The notes: a model not told the origin generated them from the sequence alone. 64,000 nucleotides of DNA from Hydrocarboniclastica marina (GCF_004851605.1 NZ_CP031093.1:1-64000); one strand, 5' to 3'; shown: positions 50,366-59,210, numbered from the stretch's first letter. Program-made: numbers and translations.

Positions 50366-50396
50366 TTGACCTTATAGTAGCTTTATAGTTTTAAAT
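50366..50396 (+). promoter_or_regulatory. MerR-type promoter/operator for the cation transporter
   Basis: TTGACC (50366-50371) and TTAAAT (50391-50396) are 19 bp apart, the over-long spacer that MerR regulators need. The spacer holds an imperfect dyad, ACCTTATAGTAGCTTTATAG, like CadR/PbrR operators. It lies between divergent merR and the transporter gene. Confidence 0.75.
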
Positions 50397-50429
50397 GGTA
50401 CCACAACATTGTTCAAGTGGAGTCGTATC

Positions 50430-51326
50430 ATGAGCAAATCCTGTGGTGGCGCCTGTGGCGGTGATGCAACGTCCGCAGCGGATACCGATATACAGGCCTC
50501 CTCCGAGGCGCCAGGGAGATGGGTCAGTGTTTATGCCGTGCCGAAGATGGACTGTCCATCAGAAGAACGAATGATTCGCCTAGCCCTGAACGGCTTTGAG
50601 GAGATTCGGGCGCTGTCCTTCGACTTGTCGAACCGCCGGCTGAAGGTCGTGCATGACGGCGAGGTCGAGCCCGTCACCTCGAAACTGAAGACCTTGGGGC
50701 TAGGCGCCTCGCTTCAGGAAACTGTCGCTGCAAATCCGGAGACCATCAAGGCCGCCGAGTTTTCGGCAGCTTCTGCTAAGCAAGAATCCGGGACCCTGCG
50801 CTGGTTGCTCGGCATCAATGCACTTCTGTTCGTGGTGGAAATGACTGCCGGTCTGATCGCCCAGTCCACCGGCCTGATTGGAGAATCCCTGGACAATTTT
50901 GCCGATGCGGCGGTGTACGGGCTTGCCCTTTATGCGGTTGGACATAGCGTGAAAATGCAGGTACGTGCCGCGCATCTTGCTGGTGTACTGCAACTGATCT
51001 TGGCTGTGGGCGTGCTCGTAGAGGTGGTGAGACGCTTTGTATTCGGTAGTGAGCCTGAATCGCTGGTGATGATGGCTATCGCATTCGTCGCATTGATTGC
51101 CAATACCAGTTGTCTGCTGCTCATATCCAAACATCGGGAAGGCGGGGCGCACATGAAGGCAAGCTGGATATTCTCGGCCAACGACGTGGTGATCAACCTG
51201 GGGGTCATCACCGCCGGCGCCCTGGTCGCGTGGACCGGTTCCAATTATCCGGATCTGATTATCGGCACCATCGCGGGGGGCATTGTACTTAACGGTGCCA
51301 GACGCATTTTGGCGTTGAAGGGTTAA
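50430..51326 (+). CDS. CDF-type cation transporter with N-terminal HMA-like domain
   Basis: A 298-residue protein. The N terminus is Cys/Gly rich (MSKSCGGACGG), followed by an HMA-like segment with YAVPKMDCPSEERMIRLAL (about 33-95) and then five to six membrane helices (from about 125). Helix two has the CDF D-x3-D (SLDNFAD); in helix five the usual [H/D/E]-x3-D position is F-x3-D (FSAND), so the metal site is atypical. Efflux of divalent metals is the family expectation. Part of the ISPpu12-like cargo, controlled by the divergent MerR; lspA follows after 3 bp. Confidence 0.85.
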   Translation: MSKSCGGACGGDATSAADTDIQASSEAPGRWVSVYAVPKMDCPSEERMIRLALNGFEEIRALSFDLSNRRLKVVHDGEVEPVTSKLKTLGLGASLQETVAANPETIKAAEFSAASAKQESGTLRWLLGINALLFVVEMTAGLIAQSTGLIGESLDNFADAAVYGLALYAVGHSVKMQVRAAHLAGVLQLILAVGVLVEVVRRFVFGSEPESLVMMAIAFVALIANTSCLLLISKHREGGAHMKASWIFSANDVVINLGVITAGALVAWTGSNYPDLIIGTIAGGIVLNGARRILALKG

Positions 51327-51329
51327 ATA

Positions 51330-51842
51330 ATGCTCATTATTGGCAAAAAGCTCTCGCCGTATGCCCTATTGTCCATATCGGGCCTGCTGGCAGCGTCTGA
51401 TCAGGCTGTAAAGTGGCTGGTGCAGCAATCAATGGCCTATGGCGAGTATGTTTCGGTGACCCCGTTCTTTAACTGGGTGCACCTATGGAACACCGGTGCC
51501 GCATTCAGTCTTTTTGCGAATGGTGGAGGCTGGCAGCGCTACTTATTTATCGGAATCGCGGTAGTGGTCTCGATTTTTCTGATCAAGCTGATCCTTGAAA
51601 ATCGTCATAAAGGAGAAGCCATCGCTTACAGTCTTATCCTCGGTGGCGCCATGGGCAACCTGATTGACCGGGTCTTTCGCGGCTATGTTGTGGATTCCTT
51701 TGATTTCTATTGGCGAGACTGGCATTGGCCGGCCTTCAACCTGGCTGATATTGCAATTGTCCTCGGTGCCTTACTTTTCGTTTCCAGCAGCTTGTTGGGT
51801 AAAAAAGCAAACACCAATGCCGAGCCGGATGGATCTGACTGA
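51330..51842 (+). CDS. lspA: Lipoprotein signal peptidase (signal peptidase II)
   Basis: A 170-residue LspA with four membrane segments and both catalytic Asp motifs, GNLIDRV and FNLADIAIV. It would cleave prolipoprotein signal peptides. As cargo on the ISL3 element it is probably an accessory copy, since a chromosomal lspA is essential and expected elsewhere (often near ileS). Cotranscribed with the transporter. Confidence 0.93.
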   Translation: MLIIGKKLSPYALLSISGLLAASDQAVKWLVQQSMAYGEYVSVTPFFNWVHLWNTGAAFSLFANGGGWQRYLFIGIAVVVSIFLIKLILENRHKGEAIAYSLILGGAMGNLIDRVFRGYVVDSFDFYWRDWHWPAFNLADIAIVLGALLFVSSSLLGKKANTNAEPDGSD

Positions 51843-51863
51843 CACCTACGCCTATACAACACC

Positions 51864-53153
51864 ATGACCGAACTTCCCGACAACATCCTTCACCTGCCGC
51901 AATACCAAGTACTGGGCTGCAAATCAACCGACGACGAAATGCACTTCCAGGTGGACGTGCCCGATCCCATCGCCTGCGAGGAATGCGGCGTGCAGGGTGA
52001 GTTCGTACGGTTCGGCAAGCGTGACGTTCCCTATCGTGATCTGCCCATCCACGGCAAGCGGGTCACTCTCTGGGTGGTCCGCCGCCGATACACCTGCCGG
52101 GCCTGCAAGACAACATTCAGGCCCCAGCTACCGGAGATGGTGGACGGATTCCGTATGACACTGCGGCTGCATGAGTACGTGGAGAAGGAATCCTTCAACC
52201 ACCCCTACACCTTTGTGGCGGCACAGACCGGCCTGGACGAGAAGACGGTGCGCGACATCTTCAACGCCCGCGCCGAGTTCCTGGGGCGCTGGCACCGCTT
52301 CGAGACGCCCCGCATCCTGGGCATTGACGAGCTATACCTGAACAAGCGCTACCGCTGCATTCTGACCAACATTGAGGAGCGAACCCTGCTCGACCTGCTG
52401 GCCACCCGCCGCCAGGACGTGGTGACCAACTACCTGATGAAGCTGAAAGACCGGCAGAAGGTCGAGATCGTCAGCATGGACATGTGGAACCCCTACCGGG
52501 CAGCGGTCAAGGCTGTGCTGCCCCAGGCCCGTATCGTGGTCGATAAGTTCCATGTGGTGCGCATGGCCAACGATGCCCTAGAGAGAGTGCGCAAGGGCCT
52601 CAGAAAGGAGCTGAAACCGTCCCAGAGCCGGACTCTCAAGGGAGACCGGAAAATCCTGCTGAAACGCGCTCACGAAGTCTCAGACCGGGAGCGCCTCATC
52701 ATGGAGACCTGGACAGGCGCATTCCCGCAACTGCTGGCCGCCTACGAGCACAAGGAGCGCTTCTACGGCATCTGGGACGCCACCACACGGCTCCAGGCAG
52801 AAGCCGCCCTGGACGAGTGGATAGCCACCATCCCGAAGGGCCAAAAGGAAGTCTGGAGCGATCTGGTCAGGGCAGTGGGAAACTGGCGCGAAGAGACCAT
52901 GACCTACTTCGAGACGGACATGCCCGTCACCAACGCTTACACGGAGTCCATCAACCGACTGGCCAAGGACAAGAACCGTGAAGGGCGCGGTTACTCCTTC
53001 GAGGTGATGCGGGCACGAATGCTCTACACCACGAAGCACAAGAAGAAGGCACCGACTGCGAAGGTCTCTCCTTTCTACAAGAAAACCATCGGTTACGGAC
53101 TGCCGGACTTCGCAGAGGAACTCAACTACGGAGTCGATCTATCAACCATCTGA
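51864..53153 (+). CDS. tnpA: ISL3-family transposase
   Basis: A 429-residue transposase with an N-terminal zinc ribbon (CEECGVQGEF and CRACKTTF), HTH region and a DDE catalytic set: D in GIDELYL (about residue 155), D in SMDMWNPYR (about 205) and E in NAYTESINRL (about 360). Length and motifs fit the ISPpu12 branch of ISL3. It looks intact, so the element may still move. It ends 35 bp before the right inverted repeat. Confidence 0.96.
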   Translation: MTELPDNILHLPQYQVLGCKSTDDEMHFQVDVPDPIACEECGVQGEFVRFGKRDVPYRDLPIHGKRVTLWVVRRRYTCRACKTTFRPQLPEMVDGFRMTLRLHEYVEKESFNHPYTFVAAQTGLDEKTVRDIFNARAEFLGRWHRFETPRILGIDELYLNKRYRCILTNIEERTLLDLLATRRQDVVTNYLMKLKDRQKVEIVSMDMWNPYRAAVKAVLPQARIVVDKFHVVRMANDALERVRKGLRKELKPSQSRTLKGDRKILLKRAHEVSDRERLIMETWTGAFPQLLAAYEHKERFYGIWDATTRLQAEAALDEWIATIPKGQKEVWSDLVRAVGNWREETMTYFETDMPVTNAYTESINRLAKDKNREGRGYSFEVMRARMLYTTKHKKKAPTAKVSPFYKKTIGYGLPDFAEELNYGVDLSTI

Positions 53154-53187
53154 GGGTGGTATCAGATTGATGGGGTGAAGGTGCCCC

Positions 53188-53211
53188 ATCAACCATTAAA
53201 TCCGTATACCC
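53188..53211 (-). repeat. Right terminal inverted repeat of the ISL3 element
   Basis: Read inward it starts GGGTATACGGATTTAATGG and continues to match the left end over 24 bp with three differences. It is followed directly by the second AAAAGATT duplication. Confidence 0.93.
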
Positions 53212-53219
53212 AAAAGATT
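53212..53219. repeat. Target-site duplication, right copy
   Basis: AAAAGATT, identical to 49832-49839; it falls in the codons for Asn-Leu-Phe of the interrupted transporter. Confidence 0.95.
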
Positions 53220-53384
53220 GGCGCCCACGGCAACGGCGCCGAGGTAGGCCGGGTCAGGCAGATGGCCGAGCACCGCCGTATCCACCAGGCCCAACATGGG
53301 TACTGTTATATTGGTCAGGATCAACGGCCAGGCGAGCGCCCACAGCCTGCGGTCAAGCGTTGATATATATCCGGAAATATCCAA
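53212..53384 (-). pseudogene. MATE/DinF transporter, 5' fragment
   Basis: Encodes the first ~57 residues of the transporter, including the conserved WPLILTNITVPMLGLVDTAV and LGHLPDPAYLGAVAVGANL, then runs into the ISL3 right end. The start is TTG at 53384, supported by AAAGGAT six bases upstream. GANL here joins LFTVIY at 49839 when the element and one duplication are removed. Confidence 0.93.
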
Positions 53385-53618
53385 TAATCCTTTGTCAGTC
53401 CTGGTTTACGTAGATGTGGAGGCAGAGAGAGTTCACCTCAGGAAGAGTAGCCATAGTGAGGTCTGTTAGGTAGTGGTAGCGGGCTGCTTGCTGTATAACG
53501 TTTCCTGCAATGTTGTCTCTGGAAAGCTATCTGCCTTTGAGTGTCGCTGTTGTTCGTGGCTATACTCGGCAGTTCTGCGTATAAACTCCAATAAAATAAC
53601 ACTCTGAATGGAGACGGT

Positions 53619-54743
53619 ATGAGCGTGCAGGCCCTGCGTGCCGGTGCCCTTGCGGTTGCCGGTCTGATGCCCGTCGGTGCCATGGCGGACTGGGAAGTCA
53701 ATATGACACCCGGCGTCACCGACTTAAGTCAGTCCATCTATGGACTGCACATGATTATTTTCTTCATTTGCGTCGCTATCGGCGTCGTCGTTTTCGGGGT
53801 CATGTTCTGGTCTATTTTTGCCCACCGTAAATCCCGGGGCGCGAAGGCGGCGAACTTCCACGAGAGCACGTCGGTAGAAATTGCCTGGACCGTCATCCCC
53901 GTCATTATTCTCGTGGCCATGGCTATTCCTGCCACCGGTACGCTGGTTGAGATGTACGACAGCACAGAAGCGGACATCGACATCAAGGTGACCGGCTATC
54001 AGTGGCGGTGGCAGTACGAGTACATGGACGACGACTTCAGCTTCTTCAGCAACACCACCACGTCCCAGGATGCGATTAATAACCGCGTCTCCAAAGGCGA
54101 GAATTACCTGCTCGAAGTCGACAACACCGTTAAGGTTCCCGTAGGCAAGAAAGTACGGTTTCTTGTAACCGCCAACGACGTCATTCATTCCTGGTGGGTT
54201 CCCGCGCTAGGCGTCAAGAAAGACGCCATTCCCGGCTTTATCAACGAAACCTGGGCCACAATCAATGAGCCCGGGATCTATCGTGGCCAGTGCACCGAGT
54301 TGTGCGGACGTTTACACGCGTTCATGCCCATTGTTGTCGAAGCGGTGCCTGAAGAGGAGTACCTGGCCTGGGTCGCCGAGAAGCGCGAAGAAGCCGCCGC
54401 AGAGCGCGAGCTTACTGAAAAAGAATGGACCATGGCCGAACTTATGGAGCGTGGGGAGCGGGTCTATAACAGCAACTGTGTGTCGTGCCACCAGGCCGAT
54501 GGCTCCGGGGTGCCACCCGCGTTCCCGGCCCTTGTCGGCAGTGATGTGGCCCTGGGCGATATCAGCCGCCACATGGACGTGGTTGTGAACGGCGTCCCCG
54601 GTACGGCAATGCAGGCATTCGGTAACCAGCTCAGCGAGGTCGACCTGGCCGCGGTTATCACGTACGAGCGTAACGCCTGGGGCAACGACGTAGGCGATAT
54701 GGCGACCCCGCAGGACATAGTCGAATTCGAGCAGGCCGAATGA
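53619..54743 (+). CDS. coxB: Cytochrome c oxidase subunit II with fused cytochrome c domain (caa3 type)
   Basis: A 374-residue subunit II: signal peptide, two membrane helices (about 40-65 and 85-105), then the CuA cupredoxin domain with VIHSWWVP and the C-x3-C-x3-H-x2-M site CTELCGRLHAFM. A C-terminal cytochrome c domain carries haem motif C287-V-S-C290-H291. It takes electrons from cytochrome c and passes them to subunit I. GGAG precedes the ATG. It starts the rightward oxidase operon, 234 bp from the broken MATE gene. Confidence 0.96.
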   Translation: MSVQALRAGALAVAGLMPVGAMADWEVNMTPGVTDLSQSIYGLHMIIFFICVAIGVVVFGVMFWSIFAHRKSRGAKAANFHESTSVEIAWTVIPVIILVAMAIPATGTLVEMYDSTEADIDIKVTGYQWRWQYEYMDDDFSFFSNTTTSQDAINNRVSKGENYLLEVDNTVKVPVGKKVRFLVTANDVIHSWWVPALGVKKDAIPGFINETWATINEPGIYRGQCTELCGRLHAFMPIVVEAVPEEEYLAWVAEKREEAAAERELTEKEWTMAELMERGERVYNSNCVSCHQADGSGVPPAFPALVGSDVALGDISRHMDVVVNGVPGTAMQAFGNQLSEVDLAAVITYERNAWGNDVGDMATPQDIVEFEQAE

Positions 54744-54801
54744 TGGCCAAGCGAACCCTGACTAAGACAACAAGATTAACGGTTACGAATGGGGACGAGA
54801 C

Positions 54802-56388
54802 ATGAGCGCGGTCATTGATACCCACCACGATGAACACGAGCACCACGGGCCGGCGAAAGGCTTCAGCCGCTGGCTGTTTACCACCAACCACAAAGACATC
54901 GGGTCGATGTACCTGATATTCAGTCTGGTCATGTTCCTGCTGGGCGGGACCATGGCCATGGTGATCCGGGCAGAACTGTTCCAGCCTGGCTTGCAGCTGG
55001 TGCAGCCCGAGTTCTTTAATCAGATGACCACCATGCACGGCCTGATCATGGTGTTCGGTGCAGTCATGCCGACCTTCGTCGGCCTGGCGAACTGGATGAT
55101 CCCCCTGATGATCGGCGCGCCGGACATGGCTTTGCCACGGATGAACAACTGGAGCTTCTGGATTCTGCCGGCGGCGTTCGGCCTGCTGGTGTCCACGCTT
55201 TTCATGGACGGCGGCGCCCCCAACTTCGGCTGGACTTTCTACGCTCCGTTGTCCACGACCTATGGACCGCCAAGCACCACCTTCTTCATCTTTGCCGTAC
55301 ACATGGCCGGCATCTCGTCGATTATGGGCGCGATCAACGTCATCGCCACCATTCTCAACATGCGCGCTCCGGGCATGACCCTGATGAAAATGCCCCTTTT
55401 CGTCTGGACCTGGCTGATTACTGCTTTCCTGCTTATTGCGGTCATGCCGGTACTGGCCGGCGTGCTGACCATGATGCTGATGGATATCAACTTCGGTACC
55501 AGCTTCTTTGATGCTGCGGGGGGCGGTGACCCGGTTCTGTTCCAGCACGTTTTCTGGTTCTTCGGGCATCCTGAGGTGTACATCATGATCCTGCCGGCCT
55601 TCGGTGCGGTCTCTGAGATCATCCCGGCCTTTGCCCGCAAGCGCCTGTTCGGCTATACCTCGATGGTCTATGCGGTGGCGGCGATTGCCTTCCTCTCCTT
55701 CATCGTTTGGGCCCACCACATGTTTACCGTGGGCCTGCCGCTGGCAGGCGAACTGTTCTTCATGTATGCCACCATGCTGATCGCCGTACCCACCGGGGTG
55801 AAGGTCTTCAACTGGGTGGCCACCATGTTCCGCGGGTCAATGACATTCGAGACGCCGATGCTGTTCTCGATTGCGTTCGTCATACTCTTCACCATCGGCG
55901 GATTTTCCGGGCTGATGCTGGCCATAGCACCTGCCGACTTCCAGTACCACGATACCTATTTCGTTGTAGCCCACTTCCACTATGTGTTGGTGCCCGGAGC
56001 GATATTCGGCATTTTCGCATCGGTCTATTACTGGCTGCCGAAGTGGTGCGGCAAGATGTACGACGAAGTGCTGGGCAAGACCCATTTCTGGCTGTCGTTT
56101 ATCGGCATGAACCTGGCCTTCTTCCCGATGCACTTCCTCGGGCTTGCTGGTATGCCACGCCGAATCCCCGACTATGCGCTGCAGTTTGCCGAGTTCAACC
56201 TGGTATCCAGCGTCGGCGCCTTCATGTTTGGTGCGACCCAGGTATTTTTTGTTTTTGTCGTTATCAAGACGGTGCGTAGCGGCGTCCCGGCAGCGGCCAA
56301 ACCCTGGGAAGGTGCCAGTGGGCTGGAGTGGACCGTGCCCTCACCGGCGCCCTACCACACCTTCGCCACGCCGCCACGGGTGGAGTGA
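54802..56388 (+). CDS. coxA: Cytochrome c oxidase subunit I
   Basis: A 528-residue 12-helix haem-copper oxidase subunit. It has the low-spin haem ligand region MHGLIMVFGAVMP, the CuB His/cross-linked Tyr motif HPEVYIMILPAFG, the CuB His pair HHMFTVG and the haem ligands HFHYVLVPGAIF. The Glu of the D-channel (HPEVY region) marks an A1-type enzyme. It reduces O2 and pumps protons. Confidence 0.97.
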   Translation: MSAVIDTHHDEHEHHGPAKGFSRWLFTTNHKDIGSMYLIFSLVMFLLGGTMAMVIRAELFQPGLQLVQPEFFNQMTTMHGLIMVFGAVMPTFVGLANWMIPLMIGAPDMALPRMNNWSFWILPAAFGLLVSTLFMDGGAPNFGWTFYAPLSTTYGPPSTTFFIFAVHMAGISSIMGAINVIATILNMRAPGMTLMKMPLFVWTWLITAFLLIAVMPVLAGVLTMMLMDINFGTSFFDAAGGGDPVLFQHVFWFFGHPEVYIMILPAFGAVSEIIPAFARKRLFGYTSMVYAVAAIAFLSFIVWAHHMFTVGLPLAGELFFMYATMLIAVPTGVKVFNWVATMFRGSMTFETPMLFSIAFVILFTIGGFSGLMLAIAPADFQYHDTYFVVAHFHYVLVPGAIFGIFASVYYWLPKWCGKMYDEVLGKTHFWLSFIGMNLAFFPMHFLGLAGMPRRIPDYALQFAEFNLVSSVGAFMFGATQVFFVFVVIKTVRSGVPAAAKPWEGASGLEWTVPSPAPYHTFATPPRVE

Positions 56389-56448
56389 TGATGAGTCTTT
56401 CGAGCGTGCTTTCAACAATAATAGCCAGAAGCGGAAACGGAGGCTGCC

Positions 56449-57336
56449 ATGTCCAGTAATCAGTCGTACTACGTGCCGGCCCAAAGCAAATGGCCGATCG
56501 TCGCTACCTTTGCCCTGCTTTTGATCATGGTCGGGATGGGTTCGATCATGGTCAGTAGCCGGGCCGGGGAAGACACAGGCACGGCCTGGATCACCTTCGG
56601 TATCGGCCTGGCTGTTTTGATCTACATGCTCTTCGGCTGGTTCGGCAATGTCGTTGAGGAAAGCCGGAAGGGTCTTTACAGCCCGCAGATGGACCGTAGT
56701 TTCCGTTGGGGCATGAGCTGGTTTATTTTCTCCGAGATCATGTTCTTCGCAGCCTTTTTCGGCGCCTTGTTCTACGCCCGCGTTTTTGCCTTGCCGTGGC
56801 TTTCCGGTGAAGGCGATCGTGGCAGCAGTAACATGCTGTGGGAGGGCTTCGAAGCGACCTGGCCGCTGATCAATAATCCTGATCCTGAAAAATACCCAGC
56901 CCCCAGCGGAACCATCAGTGCGTGGGGACTGCCCCTGGTGAACACGATCCTGCTGGTGACTTCATCCATCACCCTGACTATCGGCCACAAAGCACTCAAG
57001 AAAGACAACCGTCGTGCGGCGATCATCTGGACCGGCATAACCGTTCTGCTCGGTGCAGTGTTCATGTTTTTCCAGGCTGAAGAGTACATGCACGCCTACC
57101 AGGACCTTAACCTGACACTGGAATCGGGCATTTACGGCAGCACTTTCTTCATGCTGACCGGGTTTCACGGGGCTCACGTCACTATTGGCGCGATTATCCT
57201 GCTGGTGGTTACCCTGCGACTGATGAAAGGCCACTTTACAGCGGACAACCACTTTGGCTACGAAGCCGCTAGCTGGTACTGGCACTTCGTGGACGTCGTC
57301 TGGCTGGTTCTGTTTGTGTTTGTCTATATCGTCTAG
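56449..57336 (+). CDS. coxC: Cytochrome c oxidase subunit III
   Basis: A 295-residue seven-helix subunit III with WGMSWFIFSEIMFFAAFFG, FMLTGFHGAHVTIGA and SWYWHFVDVVWLVLFVFVYI. It follows coxA after only 60 bp, so the cox11/ctaG gene that usually sits here in Pseudomonas-type clusters is absent. A terminator follows. Confidence 0.96.
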   Translation: MSSNQSYYVPAQSKWPIVATFALLLIMVGMGSIMVSSRAGEDTGTAWITFGIGLAVLIYMLFGWFGNVVEESRKGLYSPQMDRSFRWGMSWFIFSEIMFFAAFFGALFYARVFALPWLSGEGDRGSSNMLWEGFEATWPLINNPDPEKYPAPSGTISAWGLPLVNTILLVTSSITLTIGHKALKKDNRRAAIIWTGITVLLGAVFMFFQAEEYMHAYQDLNLTLESGIYGSTFFMLTGFHGAHVTIGAIILLVVTLRLMKGHFTADNHFGYEAASWYWHFVDVVWLVLFVFVYIV

Positions 57337-57346
57337 AGCGAAGTGC

Positions 57347-57367
57347 AGGCCCCTACGGGGCCTTTTC
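57347..57367 (+). terminator. Terminator after coxC
   Basis: A 7-bp perfect stem AGGCCCC/GGGGCCT with a TAC loop, then TTTTC, starting 11 bp after the coxC stop. It may partly separate coxBAC from the downstream assembly genes. Confidence 0.8.
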
Positions 57368-57384
57368 TTACTGGGCCGGATTCG

Positions 57385-57456
57385 TCGCCAGAACCGGTAT
57401 GATCGCCAGGACCGGCACTGTCGCTAGAAGCGGTACAGTCGCAAGAATGAGTCCGG
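57385..57456 (-). repeat. 18-bp tandem repeat downstream of DUF2909
   Basis: Units of TCGCCAGAACCGGTATGA, TCGCCAGGACCGGCACTG, TCGCTAGAAGCGGTACAG and a degenerate fourth. Read on the minus strand they would encode LATVPV-like hexapeptides in a short open frame (57368-57586) overlapping the DUF2909 gene. I regard that frame as doubtful. Confidence 0.7.
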
Positions 57457-57524
57457 CCGCAATTAATGCGTTCGGAACGGCGCAGCAGAAAACGGTCCTG
57501 ACCGGTCGTTGCGGCGAGGGGAAC

Positions 57525-57740
57525 TCATAGTCCGGTGGCAGGGTTGGGCCGCAGCTGTATTTCGCCGGACCACAGCGCGAAGCCAATGACGATCAGTAAT
57601 AGGACTGACAGGACAACGCGTACAACCAAAGCGTTGACTACCCGGCTCCTGCGGCTACTGTCTCTTATCAGGAACGTCAGACTGCTGAAAAGACTTATGA
57701 CTACCGCCAGCAGCAGAATAACAATCACGGCCTTCAGCAT
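57525..57740 (-). CDS. DUF2909 twin-transmembrane protein
   Basis: A 71-residue protein with two membrane helices (about 3-24 and 41-60) joined by a short basic loop (RDSSRRSR). AAAGGGAA precedes the ATG. It matches the DUF2909 protein found on the opposite strand between coxC and SURF1 in Pseudomonas (PA0109 position). A role in oxidase assembly is guessed only from this conserved location. Confidence 0.85.
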   Translation of the reverse strand: MLKAVIVILLLAVVISLFSSLTFLIRDSSRRSRVVNALVVRVVLSVLLLIVIGFALWSGEIQLRPNPATGL

Positions 57741-57760
57741 TTCGATTCCCTTTCCGAGGT

Positions 57761-58501
57761 TTGTTGCGCCCCACTATAACAAAGCCTGAGGTCAGTATCC
57801 GAAACCATCACTGGCAGCCCGACTGGCGATTATGGCTAGTCGCGCTAGTCCTTTTCCCTTTACTCATCTGGCTGGGATTCTGGCAGTTAGGGCGGGCGGA
57901 AGAAAAAATCCAGCTGGAGAAAAACTGGCAGGAACTCGCCCCGGTCCAGTGGCCGCTCTCAGCGGATGCAGCAGAAGGGCAGCCGATCTTGCTTGAGGGC
58001 CACTATATGCCCGGTAAGCAGTGGCTGCTGGACAACCGTACGCGGAACGGACAGGCGGGATATGAAATCCTGAGCCTTTTTCAGCCGACTGTCGGGCCTG
58101 TAGTGGTGGTGAACCGAGGTTGGATCCCCGGCACTCGCGATCGGTCGGTCCTCCCGGACATCCCTGTCAGCGGAGACCGGCAACGTGTCGAAAGCCGACG
58201 GGCGCCCTGGCCGGCACCGCCGATCCTGGGCGGTGTGGAAGAACCCGTCGGTTGGCCCAAGCGCGTTCAGTTTCTTACCCATGAACTGGCGCTTATGCAC
58301 GTGGATGCCCCTGTAAGCGAGCATTTCCTGCGCCTTGCCAACAGCGGCCAGCCCGGAGCGCTGAGAATTGACTGGGAGCCGCCCCACAGCGGTGTAAGTA
58401 CGCACTACGGCTATGCCGTGCAATGGTTTGGCCTGGCCATAGCACTGTGTGTGCTGACCCTGGTTGCGAGCTTCAGGCGCGACAGGGAGCCGGACAAATG
58501 A
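57761..58501 (+). CDS. SURF1-family cytochrome oxidase assembly protein
   Basis: A 246-residue SURF1 protein with two membrane helices (about 23-43 and 218-238) flanking a periplasmic domain. The family motifs FWQLGRAEEK, GHYMPGKQWLLDNRT, VVVNRGWIPGT and HYGYAVQWF are present. It helps haem a insertion into subunit I. The start appears to be TTG at 57761; no ATG lies early enough to include the first helix. Confidence 0.92.
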   Translation: MLRPTITKPEVSIRNHHWQPDWRLWLVALVLFPLLIWLGFWQLGRAEEKIQLEKNWQELAPVQWPLSADAAEGQPILLEGHYMPGKQWLLDNRTRNGQAGYEILSLFQPTVGPVVVVNRGWIPGTRDRSVLPDIPVSGDRQRVESRRAPWPAPPILGGVEEPVGWPKRVQFLTHELALMHVDAPVSEHFLRLANSGQPGALRIDWEPPHSGVSTHYGYAVQWFGLAIALCVLTLVASFRRDREPDK

Positions 58502-58562
58502 TACGCCCGGGGCGGAGCCAGCTAATGTTCTTTGTGATTAACAGGATGATGGAATACAACCG

Positions 58563-59210
58563 ATGACTGAAAGCAACTCTCCCCAGGTCGATCCTCGCGC
58601 CGTCCGGCGTGGCCGAGTCATAGCCCTGTCGCTGTTTGCTATCGCTCTGTTACCCATCGTGCTGGCCAGCTGGATGTATTTTGGCGGTTGGGGTGCGGTC
58701 GGTGGTACGGCCAACAAGGGTGAGCTATTACAGCCCGTTGGCGCCGTGGAGACCCTGGGCCTGAGGACAGTCGACAACACCCCCCTGACCGATCGTTTCT
58801 TCCCGGCAAGGGAGGAGCCCCTCTGGCTGATCCTGACTATTGCTGAGGCCTGCGATACAGCCTGCCGCAAGGCGCTGCATGAGGTGCGCCAGGTCCATAT
58901 CGCCCTTGGCAAGGAAAGCGAGCGGGTTGAGCGTGGCCTGTGGGTGGTCCAGTCGACCGCCGCAGGAGCCGGGGAAAGCATCAGCGACGGGCAGACCCTG
59001 GGGCAGCAGTACCCCGAGCTGGTTCTGCTGGAGCATGAATCCGGCCAGGCAAGGCCAGAGCTTCCCGGAGCGGCGGAGCTTCAGACCAGCTATCAGATCT
59101 ATGTCATCGACCCGAACGGTAATATTGTTTTGCGCTATGACGCGTCGAATGCCGGTGAGGATTTGCTGGACGATCTCAAGAAGCTGCTCCGCCTCTCCAA
59201 CATCGGCTAG
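58563..59210 (+). CDS. Membrane-anchored Sco-like protein with C-x3-C motif (PA0111-like)
   Basis: A 215-residue protein with one N-terminal membrane helix (about 20-45) and a periplasmic domain. It contains AEACDTACRKAL, a C-x3-C motif like the copper site of Sco/SenC, and the late thioredoxin-fold segment YQIYVIDPNGNIVLRYD. It occupies the position of Pseudomonas PA0111. Because ctaG and a standard sco gene are absent nearby, a copper or thiol role in oxidase assembly is attractive but unproven. Confidence 0.75.
   Translation: MTESNSPQVDPRAVRRGRVIALSLFAIALLPIVLASWMYFGGWGAVGGTANKGELLQPVGAVETLGLRTVDNTPLTDRFFPAREEPLWLILTIAEACDTACRKALHEVRQVHIALGKESERVERGLWVVQSTAAGAGESISDGQTLGQQYPELVLLEHESGQARPELPGAAELQTSYQIYVIDPNGNIVLRYDASNAGEDLLDDLKKLLRLSNIG

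Larger units (their letters stand above)
49840..53211 (+). mobile_element. ISL3-family element, ISPpu12-like, with metal-resistance-type cargo
   Basis: A 3372-bp element bounded by 24-bp imperfect inverted repeats and a perfect 8-bp duplication. It carries, left to right, merR (minus), a CDF-type cation transporter, lspA and the ISL3 transposase. This gene set, and from memory the length, match ISPpu12 of the Pseudomonas putida TOL plasmid. All four genes look intact. The insertion splits a MATE transporter gene. The clean duplication and intact repeats suggest a recent transposition. Confidence 0.95.

Noticed and set aside
56389-56448. A 22-residue frame between coxA and coxC as a relic of ctaG
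   Set aside because: Its sequence shows no likeness to the CtaG/Cox11 N terminus; too short to support a relic.
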